DNA of 64,000 nt, from the NCBI GenBank assembly GCA_903895725.1, contig CAITUV010000073.1, forward strand, positions 1-64,000, written 5' to 3'. Of the stretch, positions 34,363 to 43,495 are shown piece by piece. Both the position numbers and the translations under genes were made by a program. A model generated the notes under the pieces. The model was not told where the DNA came from. It did no database searches and saw only the letters and a program-made list of their open reading frames with translations. Origin of the DNA: an uncultured Myxococcales bacterium (GTDB lineage Bacteria > Myxococcota_A > UBA9042 > CAIXZC01). Numbering within the stretch: position 1 is the stretch's first letter; every line of letters starts with the position of its first letter.

Positions 34363-35246
34363 GATTCGCAGCCGTGATACTCCCGGCACTCCTGGCTCTT
34401 GCCGGGTGCAAGAAAGGGGCGGATTCCCCCGTCGCCCCGGCTGGAAAGCCAGCCGTCGAGCAGGCCGCCGCCTCGTCGGAATCGGCCCCCACGGCCGCCG
34501 CAGCGGACCCGAAGGCCGCTTCCAAGGTATCTGCAGGGGCCGGAACGGGGGACGCATCGGGAGCCCAATCCAAGGTCCAGGGCGCAACCCCGCCCGCTGC
34601 AGCCAGTGGCCAGAGCGTGGCCGGCGCCGGAGAAGGACGAAGGCCCCCTCCCGCCAACGCAGCGGACTACAAGTACCTCGGGGGGCCCTCTGCCAGGTTC
34701 GGCCCGCCCTCTCCCCCTGTCGGAAGGTGGGAGAAGAACGCAGCGGCGGACTTGAGCGCCTGGACGGAGATCCCCCTCCACGACCCCTCGGAGGGGGAGG
34801 GGCCCACACGCTTCAAGACCTTCATGGATGCAGCGACCGACGTGGCAGCCGTCTCCCACTCCGGCCAAGTGATCTATGAGCTGACCCGCAGCAGCGAGCT
34901 CGAGCCGCTGTACGAGCGCGTGGCCCGCGAGCTCGAGTATACCGATCTTCTCCGCCTGTCCGGAGCGGAGAGCACCCTTGGGGCCTATCCGGCGTTTCGA
35001 GAGAAGATCTCGGCCCAGATTGCCGCCCTCGGCCCCCAGTACGGAGAGTTCGTCGGCCCGACCGGCCGCAAGGACCGCGTCGTTGGAATGCTCTCCGAGA
35101 CCGAGATGGCCCGCATCTCCCGGTGGACCTTCGAGTACAAGGACAAGGCCGACCAGCCCCGCACCGGCTGCTACCTCTTCCTCCTGACCGCCTACAATTG
35201 GATGCTGCTGGACATGGAGTGTGACACCAGCCCCTTCTCCGGCTGA
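34359..35246 (+). CDS. Hypothetical lipoprotein coupled to folC
   Basis: A 295-residue lipoprotein with lipobox LALAGCKK. Residues ~20-110 are low-complexity Ala/Ser/Gly/Pro. The remaining ~180 residues form a globular, mainly helical domain (FKTFMDAATDVAAVSHSG, YERVARELEYTDLLRLSG, YPAFREKISAQI) with a strand-rich end (WTFEYKDKADQPRTGCYLFLLTAYNWMLLDMEC). No family is recognised. The start overlaps the folC stop and follows GGAGGT. Confidence 0.75.
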   Translation: MRFAAVILPALLALAGCKKGADSPVAPAGKPAVEQAAASSESAPTAAAADPKAASKVSAGAGTGDASGAQSKVQGATPPAAASGQSVAGAGEGRRPPPANAADYKYLGGPSARFGPPSPPVGRWEKNAAADLSAWTEIPLHDPSEGEGPTRFKTFMDAATDVAAVSHSGQVIYELTRSSELEPLYERVARELEYTDLLRLSGAESTLGAYPAFREKISAQIAALGPQYGEFVGPTGRKDRVVGMLSETEMARISRWTFEYKDKADQPRTGCYLFLLTAYNWMLLDMECDTSPFSG

Positions 35247-35287
35247 AGGTTCACCCCGCGATATTGCGAAAGAAGATGAAAACCCCC

Positions 35288-35315
35288 TTGCATTTGGCCG
35301 CGTATGGTGTACGCT
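35288..35315 (+). promoter_or_regulatory. Possible promoter for the 1431-residue lipoprotein
   Basis: TTGCAT (35288-35293), 16-base spacer, TACGCT (35310-35315), 62 bases before the ATG. A moderate match only. Confidence 0.35.
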
Positions 35316-35377
35316 GCCACCCGAAACCGAGTTGCTCGTCACAATTGGCGGAACACTGGAGATGGAGGGAGGGTACC

Positions 35378-38300
35378 ATGAGTATTCGGACAGTTGCTTT
35401 GCTGGCCATTTCGGTCATCTCGTTTGCCTGCAGCGGTGGTGGGACGACCCCCGGTCTGAACAACGATGTCGGAACGCTGGATGTGTCCGCTCCGGACGAG
35501 CAGGTTGAGGACGGACGTCAGCCGGAGGACATCCCCACCAATCCCGAGGACAACCTCACGCCTCCGGATGGAGGCACCGTCTGCAAGAGCGATGGCGACT
35601 GTCCCCAATCCGATGACCCTTGCACCAAGTCCGTGTGCGACCTCGTCGCCAATGTCTGTGTCGCCCAGGTGGCTGAGGACGGCACCAGCTGTGAGCTTCC
35701 CGACCTCTGCCTGAAGGAAGCGACCTGCCAGCAGGGGGTTTGCTCCGGCCAGGCGCTCGACTGCGACGACCTGAATCCGTGCACCGACGACACCTGTGAC
35801 CCGGCCCAGGGGTGCGTGCATGCCGCCAACGCCGAGTCCTGCGACGACGGCGACGGCTGCACCGCCGGGGACGTCTGCAAGGACGGAGCCTGCGTCAGTG
35901 GAGCGGGCCTCGACTGCGACGACAAGAACCCCTGCACTGATGACACCTGCGACAAGGATGCCGGCTGCCTGAATACGCCGACCGTTGCCGTCTGCGATGA
36001 CGAGGATGCCTGCACCTCCGATGACCAGTGCAAGGAGGGCAAGTGCGCCGGGCTGCCCGTGGTGTGCGACGACCAGAACCTCTGCACCGACGATTCTTGC
36101 GACAAGCTGGCAGGCTGCGTGTTCACCAACAATGAGAGCGAATGTGATGACGGCAACCTGTGCACGCAGGCCGACAAGTGTGCCGATGGTGCTTGCGCCG
36201 GGACGCCCACTCCGGACTGCAATTGCCAGTCCGACGAGGAGTGCGCCGAGTTCGAAGACGCGGATCTCTGCAACGGAAAGCTCGTCTGCCTGAACAATCT
36301 CTGTACCGTCGACCCGGCCACGGTGGTCGAGTGCACGACGGACGAGGCCTGCAAGAAGTCGGTGTGCGTCCCGGAAACGGGCCTGTGCAACCTCGAGCCG
36401 ATCGAGGACGGAACCGAGTGCAGCGACGACAACCTCTGCACCTCCGGTGATGTCTGCAAGGCGGGGGTGTGCGAGGGGCTGTTCCCCGTCGACTGTGCGG
36501 ACACGGATGTCTGCACCGACGATTCGTGCGACCCGGTGACCGGATGCGTCCACCTGTTCAACACGGCCCCCTGCGACGACGCCGATGCCTGCACCGTGGC
36601 GGACCAGTGCCTGGAAGGAACCTGTGCCGGTATCGACTACGTCTGCAACGACGACAACGAGTGCACGGACGACTCGTGTGACCCGCTGTCGGGTTGCGTG
36701 TACCTCGACAACACCGTGGCTTGCGACGACCACAACCTCTGCACCAGCAACGACGTGTGCGGGGCCGGCGCCTGCGGCGGCACGCCCATCGACTGCTCCG
36801 ACAACAACCCCTGCACGGACGATTCGTGCGACCCGGGGACCGGCTGTGTCCACACGGACAATACCGCGAGCTGTGACGACGGAAGCCTTTGCACCGCCGG
36901 CGACACGTGTGCGGCCGGCAAGTGCATCGGTGAAGCCGTCACCTGCAACGACGACAACGTGTGCACGGACGACTCGTGCGACCCCGCAACCGGCTGTGTC
37001 TTCTCGAACAACGCCGTGGCCTGCGACGACAAGAACGCATGCACCGAGACCGATGCATGCGTCGGCGGCGCCTGCAAGGGCATCGAGATCAAGTGCGACG
37101 ATTCGAACATCTGCACCACCGATGTCTGCAATCCGGCCAGCGGGTGCGTGTACTCCAACAATGCCGAGCCTTGCGACGACGGCGACCTGTGCACGGAGAA
37201 GGATATCTGTAACGGCGGCAAGTGCGCTGGCCTGGCCGTCTCCTGTGATGATTCCAACCCCTGCACCGACGACCTCTGCGACTCGGGCAAGGGCTGCCTC
37301 CACCTGAACAATACCCTCAAGTGCGACGACAAGAACGTCTGCACCGAGGGGGATACCTGCAAGGCCGGCTCGTGCGTCGGTACGAACGTCGATTGCGACG
37401 ATGCCAACATCTGCACCCAGGACTCCTGCGACCCGGTCGCCGGCTGCGTCCGCATCGACTTGACCATCGACTGCGACGACGGCAATGCCTGTACCGGACC
37501 GGACAAGTGCGCCGCCAGCGAGTGCAAGGGGGCCCCCATCGTCTGCGACGACAAGAACCCCTGCACCAACGACTCGTGCGACAAGATCGCCGGTTGCGTG
37601 TACACCAACAACACTCTCCCCTGCGACGACGCCAGCGTGTGCACGCTGGGCGACACGTGCAAGGGTGGGGCCTGCGTCGGGGCCGACGTCGACTGCAGCG
37701 ACGGGAACGTCTGCACGGACGACCTGTGCCAGGCGCAGATCGGCTGCTACCAGAAGTACAATACCGCCGCCTGCGACGACGGGAGCGTCTGCACGCTGAA
37801 CGACACCTGCGCCCTGGGCAAGTGCACCGGCACTCCGGCACCGGGCTGCCAGTGCACCTACAAGGCCGATTGCGCCAAGTTCGAGGACGGCGACCTGTGC
37901 AACGGTACCCTCATCTGCCAGAATCAGCAGTGCGTGGTCGACCCCGCAACCGTCATCAAGTGCGACACCAGCAAGGATACCGACTGCCTCAAGGCCCAGT
38001 GCCAGGGAACCACCGGCAAATGCGTGATGGTCGCCGTGCAGGACGGCGAGCCGTGCAGTGACCTCAACGCCTGCACATCCCCGGACTCCTGCAAGGCCGG
38101 CAGCTGTGTTTCCGGTCCTGCGGTCGTGTGCAACGATTCCAACCTCTGCACCGACGACAGCTGCGCCCCGGCTACCGGCTGTGTGTTTGCCCCCAATACG
38201 GTCGCCTGCAATGACAACAGCGCCTGCACGTCGGGCGACAAGTGCTCGGCCGGCAAGTGCGAAGGCACGCCCATCGTGTGCAACGACAACAACGTCTGCA

Positions 38301-39673
38301 CCACCGACTCCTGCGACCCCGCCAAGGGATGCCTGTACGTGCAGAACACGGACCCGTGCAACGATGGCAATGCCTGCACCTCGGGGGATGTCTGCGCGGC
38401 CGGGGTCTGCAAGGGAACGACTATCACCTGCAACGACAACAACGTGTGCACGAACGACAGCTGCAACCCGGCGACGGGGTGCGTCTACACCCCGAACGCG
38501 GTGGCCTGCAACGACAACGACCTCTGCACCACCGGAGACACCTGCGCAGCCGGCGTCTGCAAGGGAACGGCCGTTACGTGCAACGACAGCAACGTCTGCA
38601 CCGACAACCTCTGCAACCCGCAGATCGGATGCTACTTCACGCCGAACACGGCGGCCTGCAACGACAGCAACGCCTGCACGTCGGGCGACAAGTGCTCGGG
38701 CGGAACCTGTGCGGGAACGACCATCACCTGCAACGACAACAACGTGTGCACGAACGACAGCTGCGCCCCGGCGACGGGCTGCGTCTATACTCCGAACACG
38801 GTGGCCTGCAACGACAACAACGCCTGCACGACCGGGGATGTGTGCGCTGCCGGTACCTGCAAGGGAACGACCATTACCTGCAATGACAACAAGGTGTGCA
38901 CGACGGACACCTGCAATCCCGCCTCCGGTTGCCAGTACACGAACAACACCATCGCCTGCGACGACGGGAACGCCTGCACGTCCGGGGATGTCTGCGCCAA
39001 CGGCGTTTGCGTCCCCGGGACCACCAATGTCTGCACGGGCTGTGCCCAAACCGGGAAGGCCGGGTGCAACGGCTGTGCGTGCGAGAAGTGCGTCTGCGCC
39101 ATGGACCCGTACTGCTGCAACAGCAACTGGGATTCCCTGTGCGTGTCCGAGTGCGCCAACGTATCGTGCCCGCAGAGCTGCGAGATGAACGGCTGCAACG
39201 TGCTTGCGGGCAACAAGGGCTGTAACAACTGCGGCTGCCAGTCCGCGGTCTGCGCTGCCGACCCGTACTGCTGCAATACCCAGTGGGACAGCCTCTGCGC
39301 CACCGCCTGCAAGAACTGGGGCTACGCCTGCGGCGTTCCGGGCGGTGCGGGCTGCGCTGCGTCGTACGGCGGGGAGAAGGGATGCGGCGGATGCGCCTGC
39401 GAGAAGGCCGTCTGCGCCATCGATTCCTACTGCTGCACCAATGCATGGGACTCGATCTGCGTGACCGAGTGCAAGAACAACGCCGGTGCCCACTGCTACA
39501 ACTCGGGCGGCCAGGGGTGCAAGACGCACACGACCAAGGGGTGCAACAACTGCGCCTGCCAGGCGTGCGTCTGCGCCAAGGACTCCTACTGCTGCAACAA
39601 CTCGTGGGACGGCCTCTGCGTGAGCGAGTGCCAGGACACCACCATCTGCCCGAACAAGTACATCTGCAAGTAG
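35378..39673 (+). CDS. Giant CDD/CND-repeat lipoprotein
   Basis: A 1431-residue lipoprotein; the ATG follows GGAGGGAGGG and the lipobox is ISFACSGG. After an acidic linker, about 1,050 residues consist of alternating half-repeats: C(D/N)D.N.CT.D.C(D/N)...GC.(Y/F)..N followed by (A/V)C(D/N)D...CT..D.C..G.C.G. More than twenty pairs are present, with near-identical copies at 38400-38900 suggesting recent expansion. The last ~220 residues hold four copies of module B (GC..C.C...VCA.D.YCC...WD..C...C), which also occurs seven times in the 21966-25871 protein. The whole is extremely rich in cysteine and Asp, fitting a disulphide-linked, possibly calcium-binding surface fibre; that is inference. 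Confidence 0.85.
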   Translation: MSIRTVALLAISVISFACSGGGTTPGLNNDVGTLDVSAPDEQVEDGRQPEDIPTNPEDNLTPPDGGTVCKSDGDCPQSDDPCTKSVCDLVANVCVAQVAEDGTSCELPDLCLKEATCQQGVCSGQALDCDDLNPCTDDTCDPAQGCVHAANAESCDDGDGCTAGDVCKDGACVSGAGLDCDDKNPCTDDTCDKDAGCLNTPTVAVCDDEDACTSDDQCKEGKCAGLPVVCDDQNLCTDDSCDKLAGCVFTNNESECDDGNLCTQADKCADGACAGTPTPDCNCQSDEECAEFEDADLCNGKLVCLNNLCTVDPATVVECTTDEACKKSVCVPETGLCNLEPIEDGTECSDDNLCTSGDVCKAGVCEGLFPVDCADTDVCTDDSCDPVTGCVHLFNTAPCDDADACTVADQCLEGTCAGIDYVCNDDNECTDDSCDPLSGCVYLDNTVACDDHNLCTSNDVCGAGACGGTPIDCSDNNPCTDDSCDPGTGCVHTDNTASCDDGSLCTAGDTCAAGKCIGEAVTCNDDNVCTDDSCDPATGCVFSNNAVACDDKNACTETDACVGGACKGIEIKCDDSNICTTDVCNPASGCVYSNNAEPCDDGDLCTEKDICNGGKCAGLAVSCDDSNPCTDDLCDSGKGCLHLNNTLKCDDKNVCTEGDTCKAGSCVGTNVDCDDANICTQDSCDPVAGCVRIDLTIDCDDGNACTGPDKCAASECKGAPIVCDDKNPCTNDSCDKIAGCVYTNNTLPCDDASVCTLGDTCKGGACVGADVDCSDGNVCTDDLCQAQIGCYQKYNTAACDDGSVCTLNDTCALGKCTGTPAPGCQCTYKADCAKFEDGDLCNGTLICQNQQCVVDPATVIKCDTSKDTDCLKAQCQGTTGKCVMVAVQDGEPCSDLNACTSPDSCKAGSCVSGPAVVCNDSNLCTDDSCAPATGCVFAPNTVACNDNSACTSGDKCSAGKCEGTPIVCNDNNVCTTDSCDPAKGCLYVQNTDPCNDGNACTSGDVCAAGVCKGTTITCNDNNVCTNDSCNPATGCVYTPNAVACNDNDLCTTGDTCAAGVCKGTAVTCNDSNVCTDNLCNPQIGCYFTPNTAACNDSNACTSGDKCSGGTCAGTTITCNDNNVCTNDSCAPATGCVYTPNTVACNDNNACTTGDVCAAGTCKGTTITCNDNKVCTTDTCNPASGCQYTNNTIACDDGNACTSGDVCANGVCVPGTTNVCTGCAQTGKAGCNGCACEKCVCAMDPYCCNSNWDSLCVSECANVSCPQSCEMNGCNVLAGNKGCNNCGCQSAVCAADPYCCNTQWDSLCATACKNWGYACGVPGGAGCAASYGGEKGCGGCACEKAVCAIDSYCCTNAWDSICVTECKNNAGAHCYNSGGQGCKTHTTKGCNNCACQACVCAKDSYCCNNSWDGLCVSECQDTTICPNKYICK

Positions 39674-39682
39674 CCCGTCATT

Positions 39683-39700
39683 CCGTTCGTGCCTGAACGG
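39683..39700. terminator. Hairpin after the giant repeat lipoprotein
   Basis: CCGTTC, six bases, GAACGG, starting 10 bases after the stop codon. No convincing T-run follows, so a terminator role is uncertain. Confidence 0.3.
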
Positions 39701-39759
39701 AGTCTTCCGTGTATCATGGTCGAGTCGCTGCACGATGCTCTTCGTCAGGAGGCAGCAAC

Positions 39760-42105
39760 ATGACGTTCTGGAAAGCCTGGACTCCGGTCCTCTGCATGGT
39801 CGGTTTCGCCTGTTCCGGCGGGGGGGGGGAGCCGTCGGGCCTTACGGATGCCGCCCGGATGGACAGTCCATCCCCGGACGCACGGATCGCTCCGTCCGAC
39901 TTGCCCGGCGATGCCGACATCCCCCGCTGGGAAGGCATGGCGGGAAAGGACGCCGGGGAGCTCTCGGGGGACGGGCGGGGGGGGGCCTGCTCGACCCCGC
40001 CCCTTCCCATCGGCTGCCCGTGCAGCTCGGGCATCGAGTGCGATGGCGGCTGGTGCATCGATGGACCGGCCGGGAAGATCTGCACCAACAACTGCGTCGA
40101 GGACTGTCCGGAGGAGTTTTCCTGCGAGCTCCTGGCCGGGACCTGCCCGGACTGCCAGTACGTCTGCGTCCCAGCCTGGGTAAACCTGTGCAGGCCATGC
40201 ACCGATGTCGCCAACTGCCTGTCGGGTACGGCCAGCGGAATCGAGTGCGTCTCGCTCGGTGCGGCGGGGAGCTTCTGTCTGACCGACTGTGAAACCGAAG
40301 ACGATTGTCCGGGAGGGTATACCTGCTCGCTCCAGGGCGGGGCTCAGGATTCCAGCCTGCGCTGCGCCCCGGCCGGCGGAGAGTGTTCCTGTCAGCCCCA
40401 CTACGTGGCCCAGGAGGCGGCAACCACCTGCTTCGTGGAGAACGACTACGGATTGTGCACCGGCCTGCGGGTCTGCTCACAACAGGGGCTGACTCCGTGC
40501 GATGCAGCCACGCCGGCCCCGGAGGCCTGCGACGGCCTCGACAACGACTGTGACGGCGCAGTCGACGAGGATGCCTCACTCTGCGAAGGCGGCAAGGTCT
40601 GCAAGTGCAGCCAGGGGCAGTGCGGGTGCGTCTGCCCGCAGGGGACCGATTTCTGCGGGGACTCGTGCGTCGACATTTTGAACAACCCCAAGCACTGCGG
40701 CCAATGCAACAAGGAATGCCTGGCCGAACACGTGGAGACCGGCCTCTGCTCCCAGGGGGAGTGCAAAGTGGCCAAGTGCCAGCCGGGTTTCGAGAACCTC
40801 GACGGAGGATTCGGCAACGGCTGCGAGTGCCCGGTGCTCCCGGAAACCTGCGACGGCCTCGACAACGATTGCGACGGAATGGTGGACGGCATCACCGTGG
40901 ACTGCACCACTCCGTGCGAGAGCGGTGTGAAGACCTGCGTGGAGGGAGACTGGAGCCCCTGCTCCGCCCTGGCCCCCAAGACCTGCGTGCTCTTCCCCAC
41001 CTGCAAGGCCGAGAGCATGTGCGTCGAGGAGTGCCCCGCCACGCCGGATGAAGAGTGCAACGGCGTCGATGACGACTGCAACGGCAAGGTCGACGAGGCT
41101 TTCCCCTGCATCGTCGGTACCGTGGAGAAGGAGTCGTGCGGCTACTGCGGTACCCGTACGAGGACGTGCACCGAGTTCTGCTCCTGGGGCGACTGGTCGG
41201 AGTGCCAGGGAGAGGGAGTCTGCTTCCCGGGTACCGAGGAGGTCTCTGCGTGCGGGCTGTGCGGGAGCAAGAGCCGCCTGTGCAACCCGGCCTGCCAGTG
41301 GAACCCCTGGTCGCTCTGCACGGGAGAGGGCGTCTGCTCCAGCGGCGAGCAGAAGAGCAAGACGTGTGGAAACTGTGGATCCCAGACGGCCTCCTGCAAC
41401 AGCAAGTGCCAGTGGAACGAGTGGTCGATCTGCTCGGCCGAGGGCGTGTGCTCCCCCGGTCAGACCCAATCGCAGTCCTGCGGTACGAAGTGCGGAACGC
41501 AGACCCGCTCCTGCTCGGCCACCTGTACCTGGGGTGCTTGGGGGTTGTGCCAGAATGAGGGCATCTGCAAGCCCGGCAGCCTGGAAACGCAGTCCTGCGG
41601 AAACTGCGGCATCCAGTCTCGAACCTGCACCGATTCCTGTGCATGGGGGACCTGGGGAGTCTGCGGCAACCAGGGCGAGTGCACCCCGGGGGCCAGCGAA
41701 TGGTGCAACGGCTGCACCCGCAAGACCTGCACTGCGGCCTGCGCCTGGGGACCTTGCGACCCGTGGTGCTCCGGGAAGAACTCGGCGCAGAACTGCTGGT
41801 GCGACGGCTCCTGTGTGGCCTCGGGAGACTGCTGCGCCAACGCATGCTCCAAGTGCCAGATCGGCTGCAACTCGTGCGAGAAGACCGAGTGCGGCGGAAC
41901 GGGCGGAAACTGCTCCTGCGAGCCGAACTGCGGTCTTCTCGGCACGTGCTGCCAGGATGCACTGAGCTCTTGCGGGACCAAGGACACGTGCGGAGAGAGC
42001 TGCGGCATGCAGCCTCCCGCCGGCTTCGGCTGCTCTTGCCTGCCCACCTGTGGCGGAGCCGGGCAGCTGCCGTGCTGCAAGGACAAGGCGACCTGGTGCA
42101 AGTAG
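39760..42105 (+). CDS. Lipoprotein with MopE-like, TSP1-like and somatomedin-B-like modules
   Basis: A 781-residue lipoprotein; AGGAGG binding site, lipobox VGFACSGG. Three MopE-type motifs (CDGLDNDCDGAVD, CDGLDNDCDGMVD, CNGVDDDCNGKVD) occur in the central part; in MopE/CorA this sequence class is linked to copper or calcium binding. Next come five or six ~42-residue repeats with a CxWxxWxxC core (for example SWGDWSEC, QWNPWSLC, QWNEWSIC, TWGAWGLC, AWGTWGVC) plus CG.CG....C, resembling thrombospondin type-1 repeats. The C-terminus has three C.C...C...G.CC......C units resembling somatomedin-B knots. Such modules are known mostly from animal extracellular matrix proteins, and the likeness here may be convergence. 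The next gene begins 56 bases downstream. Confidence 0.8.
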   Translation: MTFWKAWTPVLCMVGFACSGGGGEPSGLTDAARMDSPSPDARIAPSDLPGDADIPRWEGMAGKDAGELSGDGRGGACSTPPLPIGCPCSSGIECDGGWCIDGPAGKICTNNCVEDCPEEFSCELLAGTCPDCQYVCVPAWVNLCRPCTDVANCLSGTASGIECVSLGAAGSFCLTDCETEDDCPGGYTCSLQGGAQDSSLRCAPAGGECSCQPHYVAQEAATTCFVENDYGLCTGLRVCSQQGLTPCDAATPAPEACDGLDNDCDGAVDEDASLCEGGKVCKCSQGQCGCVCPQGTDFCGDSCVDILNNPKHCGQCNKECLAEHVETGLCSQGECKVAKCQPGFENLDGGFGNGCECPVLPETCDGLDNDCDGMVDGITVDCTTPCESGVKTCVEGDWSPCSALAPKTCVLFPTCKAESMCVEECPATPDEECNGVDDDCNGKVDEAFPCIVGTVEKESCGYCGTRTRTCTEFCSWGDWSECQGEGVCFPGTEEVSACGLCGSKSRLCNPACQWNPWSLCTGEGVCSSGEQKSKTCGNCGSQTASCNSKCQWNEWSICSAEGVCSPGQTQSQSCGTKCGTQTRSCSATCTWGAWGLCQNEGICKPGSLETQSCGNCGIQSRTCTDSCAWGTWGVCGNQGECTPGASEWCNGCTRKTCTAACAWGPCDPWCSGKNSAQNCWCDGSCVASGDCCANACSKCQIGCNSCEKTECGGTGGNCSCEPNCGLLGTCCQDALSSCGTKDTCGESCGMQPPAGFGCSCLPTCGGAGQLPCCKDKATWCK

Positions 42106-42161
42106 GCTCGCGTCCGTGCCGTCGCGGTTTCGACGACCGGAGAGTGATCAGGGAGGCGGGA

Positions 42162-42842
42162 ATGATGCGCATACGCGTCTTCTGGATGGTGGCCGGACTG
42201 CTGCTGGTGCTGGGAGCTGCTGGACCGGCCCAGGCCAAGAACATGCACGGGAAATTCGGGTTTGGCTTCCAGCGCACCCTGCTGGGAGCCCAGGGGTTCT
42301 CTTTCAACTACTGGGCCACTCCGCGCCTTTCCGCCGGGGTTCTGGCCGGGCTCGGCTTCAGCCTCGATGCGGACGATGACTCGTCCACGACCCTCCTCGG
42401 GTCCATCGGATTCAAGTACGTGCTCGTCTCGACCCGGTATGCGAACCTGTCCGCCGGGCTGGCCGCCGACCTGGGGTGGGCAAACCGGATCCGGTATCAT
42501 GCCCTGGACGACTCTGGCAACCCGGCCTACGAGGACGTCAAGGACGCCAGCGGCAAGACCTCCCAGGTCGCAGTCATCCACCAGGTGAAGAGCCCGACAC
42601 AGTGGGGAATCGTCCTCCCCATCGAGGTCGAGTACTTCTTCTCCGACGCGTTCTCCATCAACCTGGCCACCGGGTTTTCGTTCACCATGACACCGGACCT
42701 GCCCGACGATGCGCCGGCCGACACGCAGGCGGCGATCCTGCGCCAGGATGGGCTCGGCACGGTTTCCCTCGCCAACCAGAAGGGCATCGCTCTGGGAGCG
42801 GGCAGCCTGTTCGGTCACGCTGGGTTCTCGTTTTACTTCTGA
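42162..42842 (+). CDS. Outer-membrane beta-barrel protein
   Basis: A 226-residue protein; GGGAGGCGGG binding site, signal peptide ending at PAQAK. The mature chain alternates hydrophobic strands (GKFGFGFQRTLLG, LSAGVLAGLGFSL, NLSAGLAADLGWA, INLATGFSFTM) and ends in HAGFSFYF. A terminal phenylalanine is the usual signal for outer-membrane insertion. Size fits an eight-stranded barrel of the OmpA/OmpW/porin-like type. It follows the MopE/TSP1-like lipoprotein by 56 bases and may be co-transcribed. Confidence 0.75.
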   Translation: MMRIRVFWMVAGLLLVLGAAGPAQAKNMHGKFGFGFQRTLLGAQGFSFNYWATPRLSAGVLAGLGFSLDADDDSSTTLLGSIGFKYVLVSTRYANLSAGLAADLGWANRIRYHALDDSGNPAYEDVKDASGKTSQVAVIHQVKSPTQWGIVLPIEVEYFFSDAFSINLATGFSFTMTPDLPDDAPADTQAAILRQDGLGTVSLANQKGIALGAGSLFGHAGFSFYF

Positions 42843-42850
42843 GCCCAGTT

Positions 42851-43495
42851 TCAGGCCGGAGGGGGCAGGTACCAGGTCTCGGTGCGCACGGGCAGTGTTC
42901 CCGCCGTGACCACGACCTCGCCGCTTTCTCTGCGGCGGACCGGAGTCATCACGGACAGGAATTCCTCGACCCCGCGAATGGCCAGGTCGGCATGCCGCGT
43001 CTTGAAGTGAATGGGGATGACGAGCCGGGGAGACACGTCGCGGATGAACGCCGCCGCCTCCTTCGGCTCCATGGTGAAGTGACCGCCAACCGGGACGAAC
43101 AGGATGTCGCAGTCCCGGAGGTTCTCCACGAGCCCGGGAGGAATCACCCCCAGATCGCCCGGATGGACGATGCGCAGGCTCTCGGTCTCGACCAGGAAGA
43201 TGCGGGTATCGGCCTTGACGGTTCCGGCCGCAGTGCCGTGCGGACCGACGAACGCCCGGATGCGCACCCCGGGCAGCTCCGCAGGCCCTCGCAGCACTGC
43301 AGGCCTCCCGAATGACGGGGCCACGTGGTTGTGGTCATCGTGCTCGTGCGTGATGAGAACGATATCCCACCGGTCGGGAATCGGCGGGTATCGAAACCGG
43401 TTGCCGAAAGCGCCCGGCAGATAGGGATCGATCAGGATCCGCGCCTCCTGAGTCTCGAGCCCTACGGCCGCGTGCCCGAAGAAACGAATCTTCAT
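42851..43495 (-). CDS. MBL-fold metallo-hydrolase (UlaG/UPF0173-like)
   Basis: A 214-residue metallo-beta-lactamase-fold hydrolase. The di-metal motif THEHDDHNH is at residues ~50-58; HPGD supplies a further ligand, and a C-terminal histidine lies in IPIHFKT. Such small cytoplasmic MBL proteins hydrolyse phosphoesters or lactones; the substrate here is unknown. The ATG follows GGAGGGAGG and overlaps the stop of the MobA-like gene by four bases, so the pair is one operon. It converges on the outer-membrane protein gene with an 8-base gap. Confidence 0.85.
   Translation of the reverse strand: MKIRFFGHAAVGLETQEARILIDPYLPGAFGNRFRYPPIPDRWDIVLITHEHDDHNHVAPSFGRPAVLRGPAELPGVRIRAFVGPHGTAAGTVKADTRIFLVETESLRIVHPGDLGVIPPGLVENLRDCDILFVPVGGHFTMEPKEAAAFIRDVSPRLVIPIHFKTRHADLAIRGVEEFLSVMTPVRRRESGEVVVTAGTLPVRTETWYLPPPA

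Noticed and set aside
38200..38900. CRISPR-like regular repeats
   Set aside because: The periodicity is that of in-frame cysteine repeats in a protein; there are no unique spacers of constant length and no cas genes.
35339..39733. Very long open frames opposite the cysteine- and glycine-rich genes (also 1446-4835 minus, 7439-10309 minus, 21945-25961 plus, 48840-52970 plus)
   Set aside because: They mirror strongly biased codons of real genes on the other strand, have no signal peptides, ribosome binding sites or recognisable domains, and are low-complexity in sequence.
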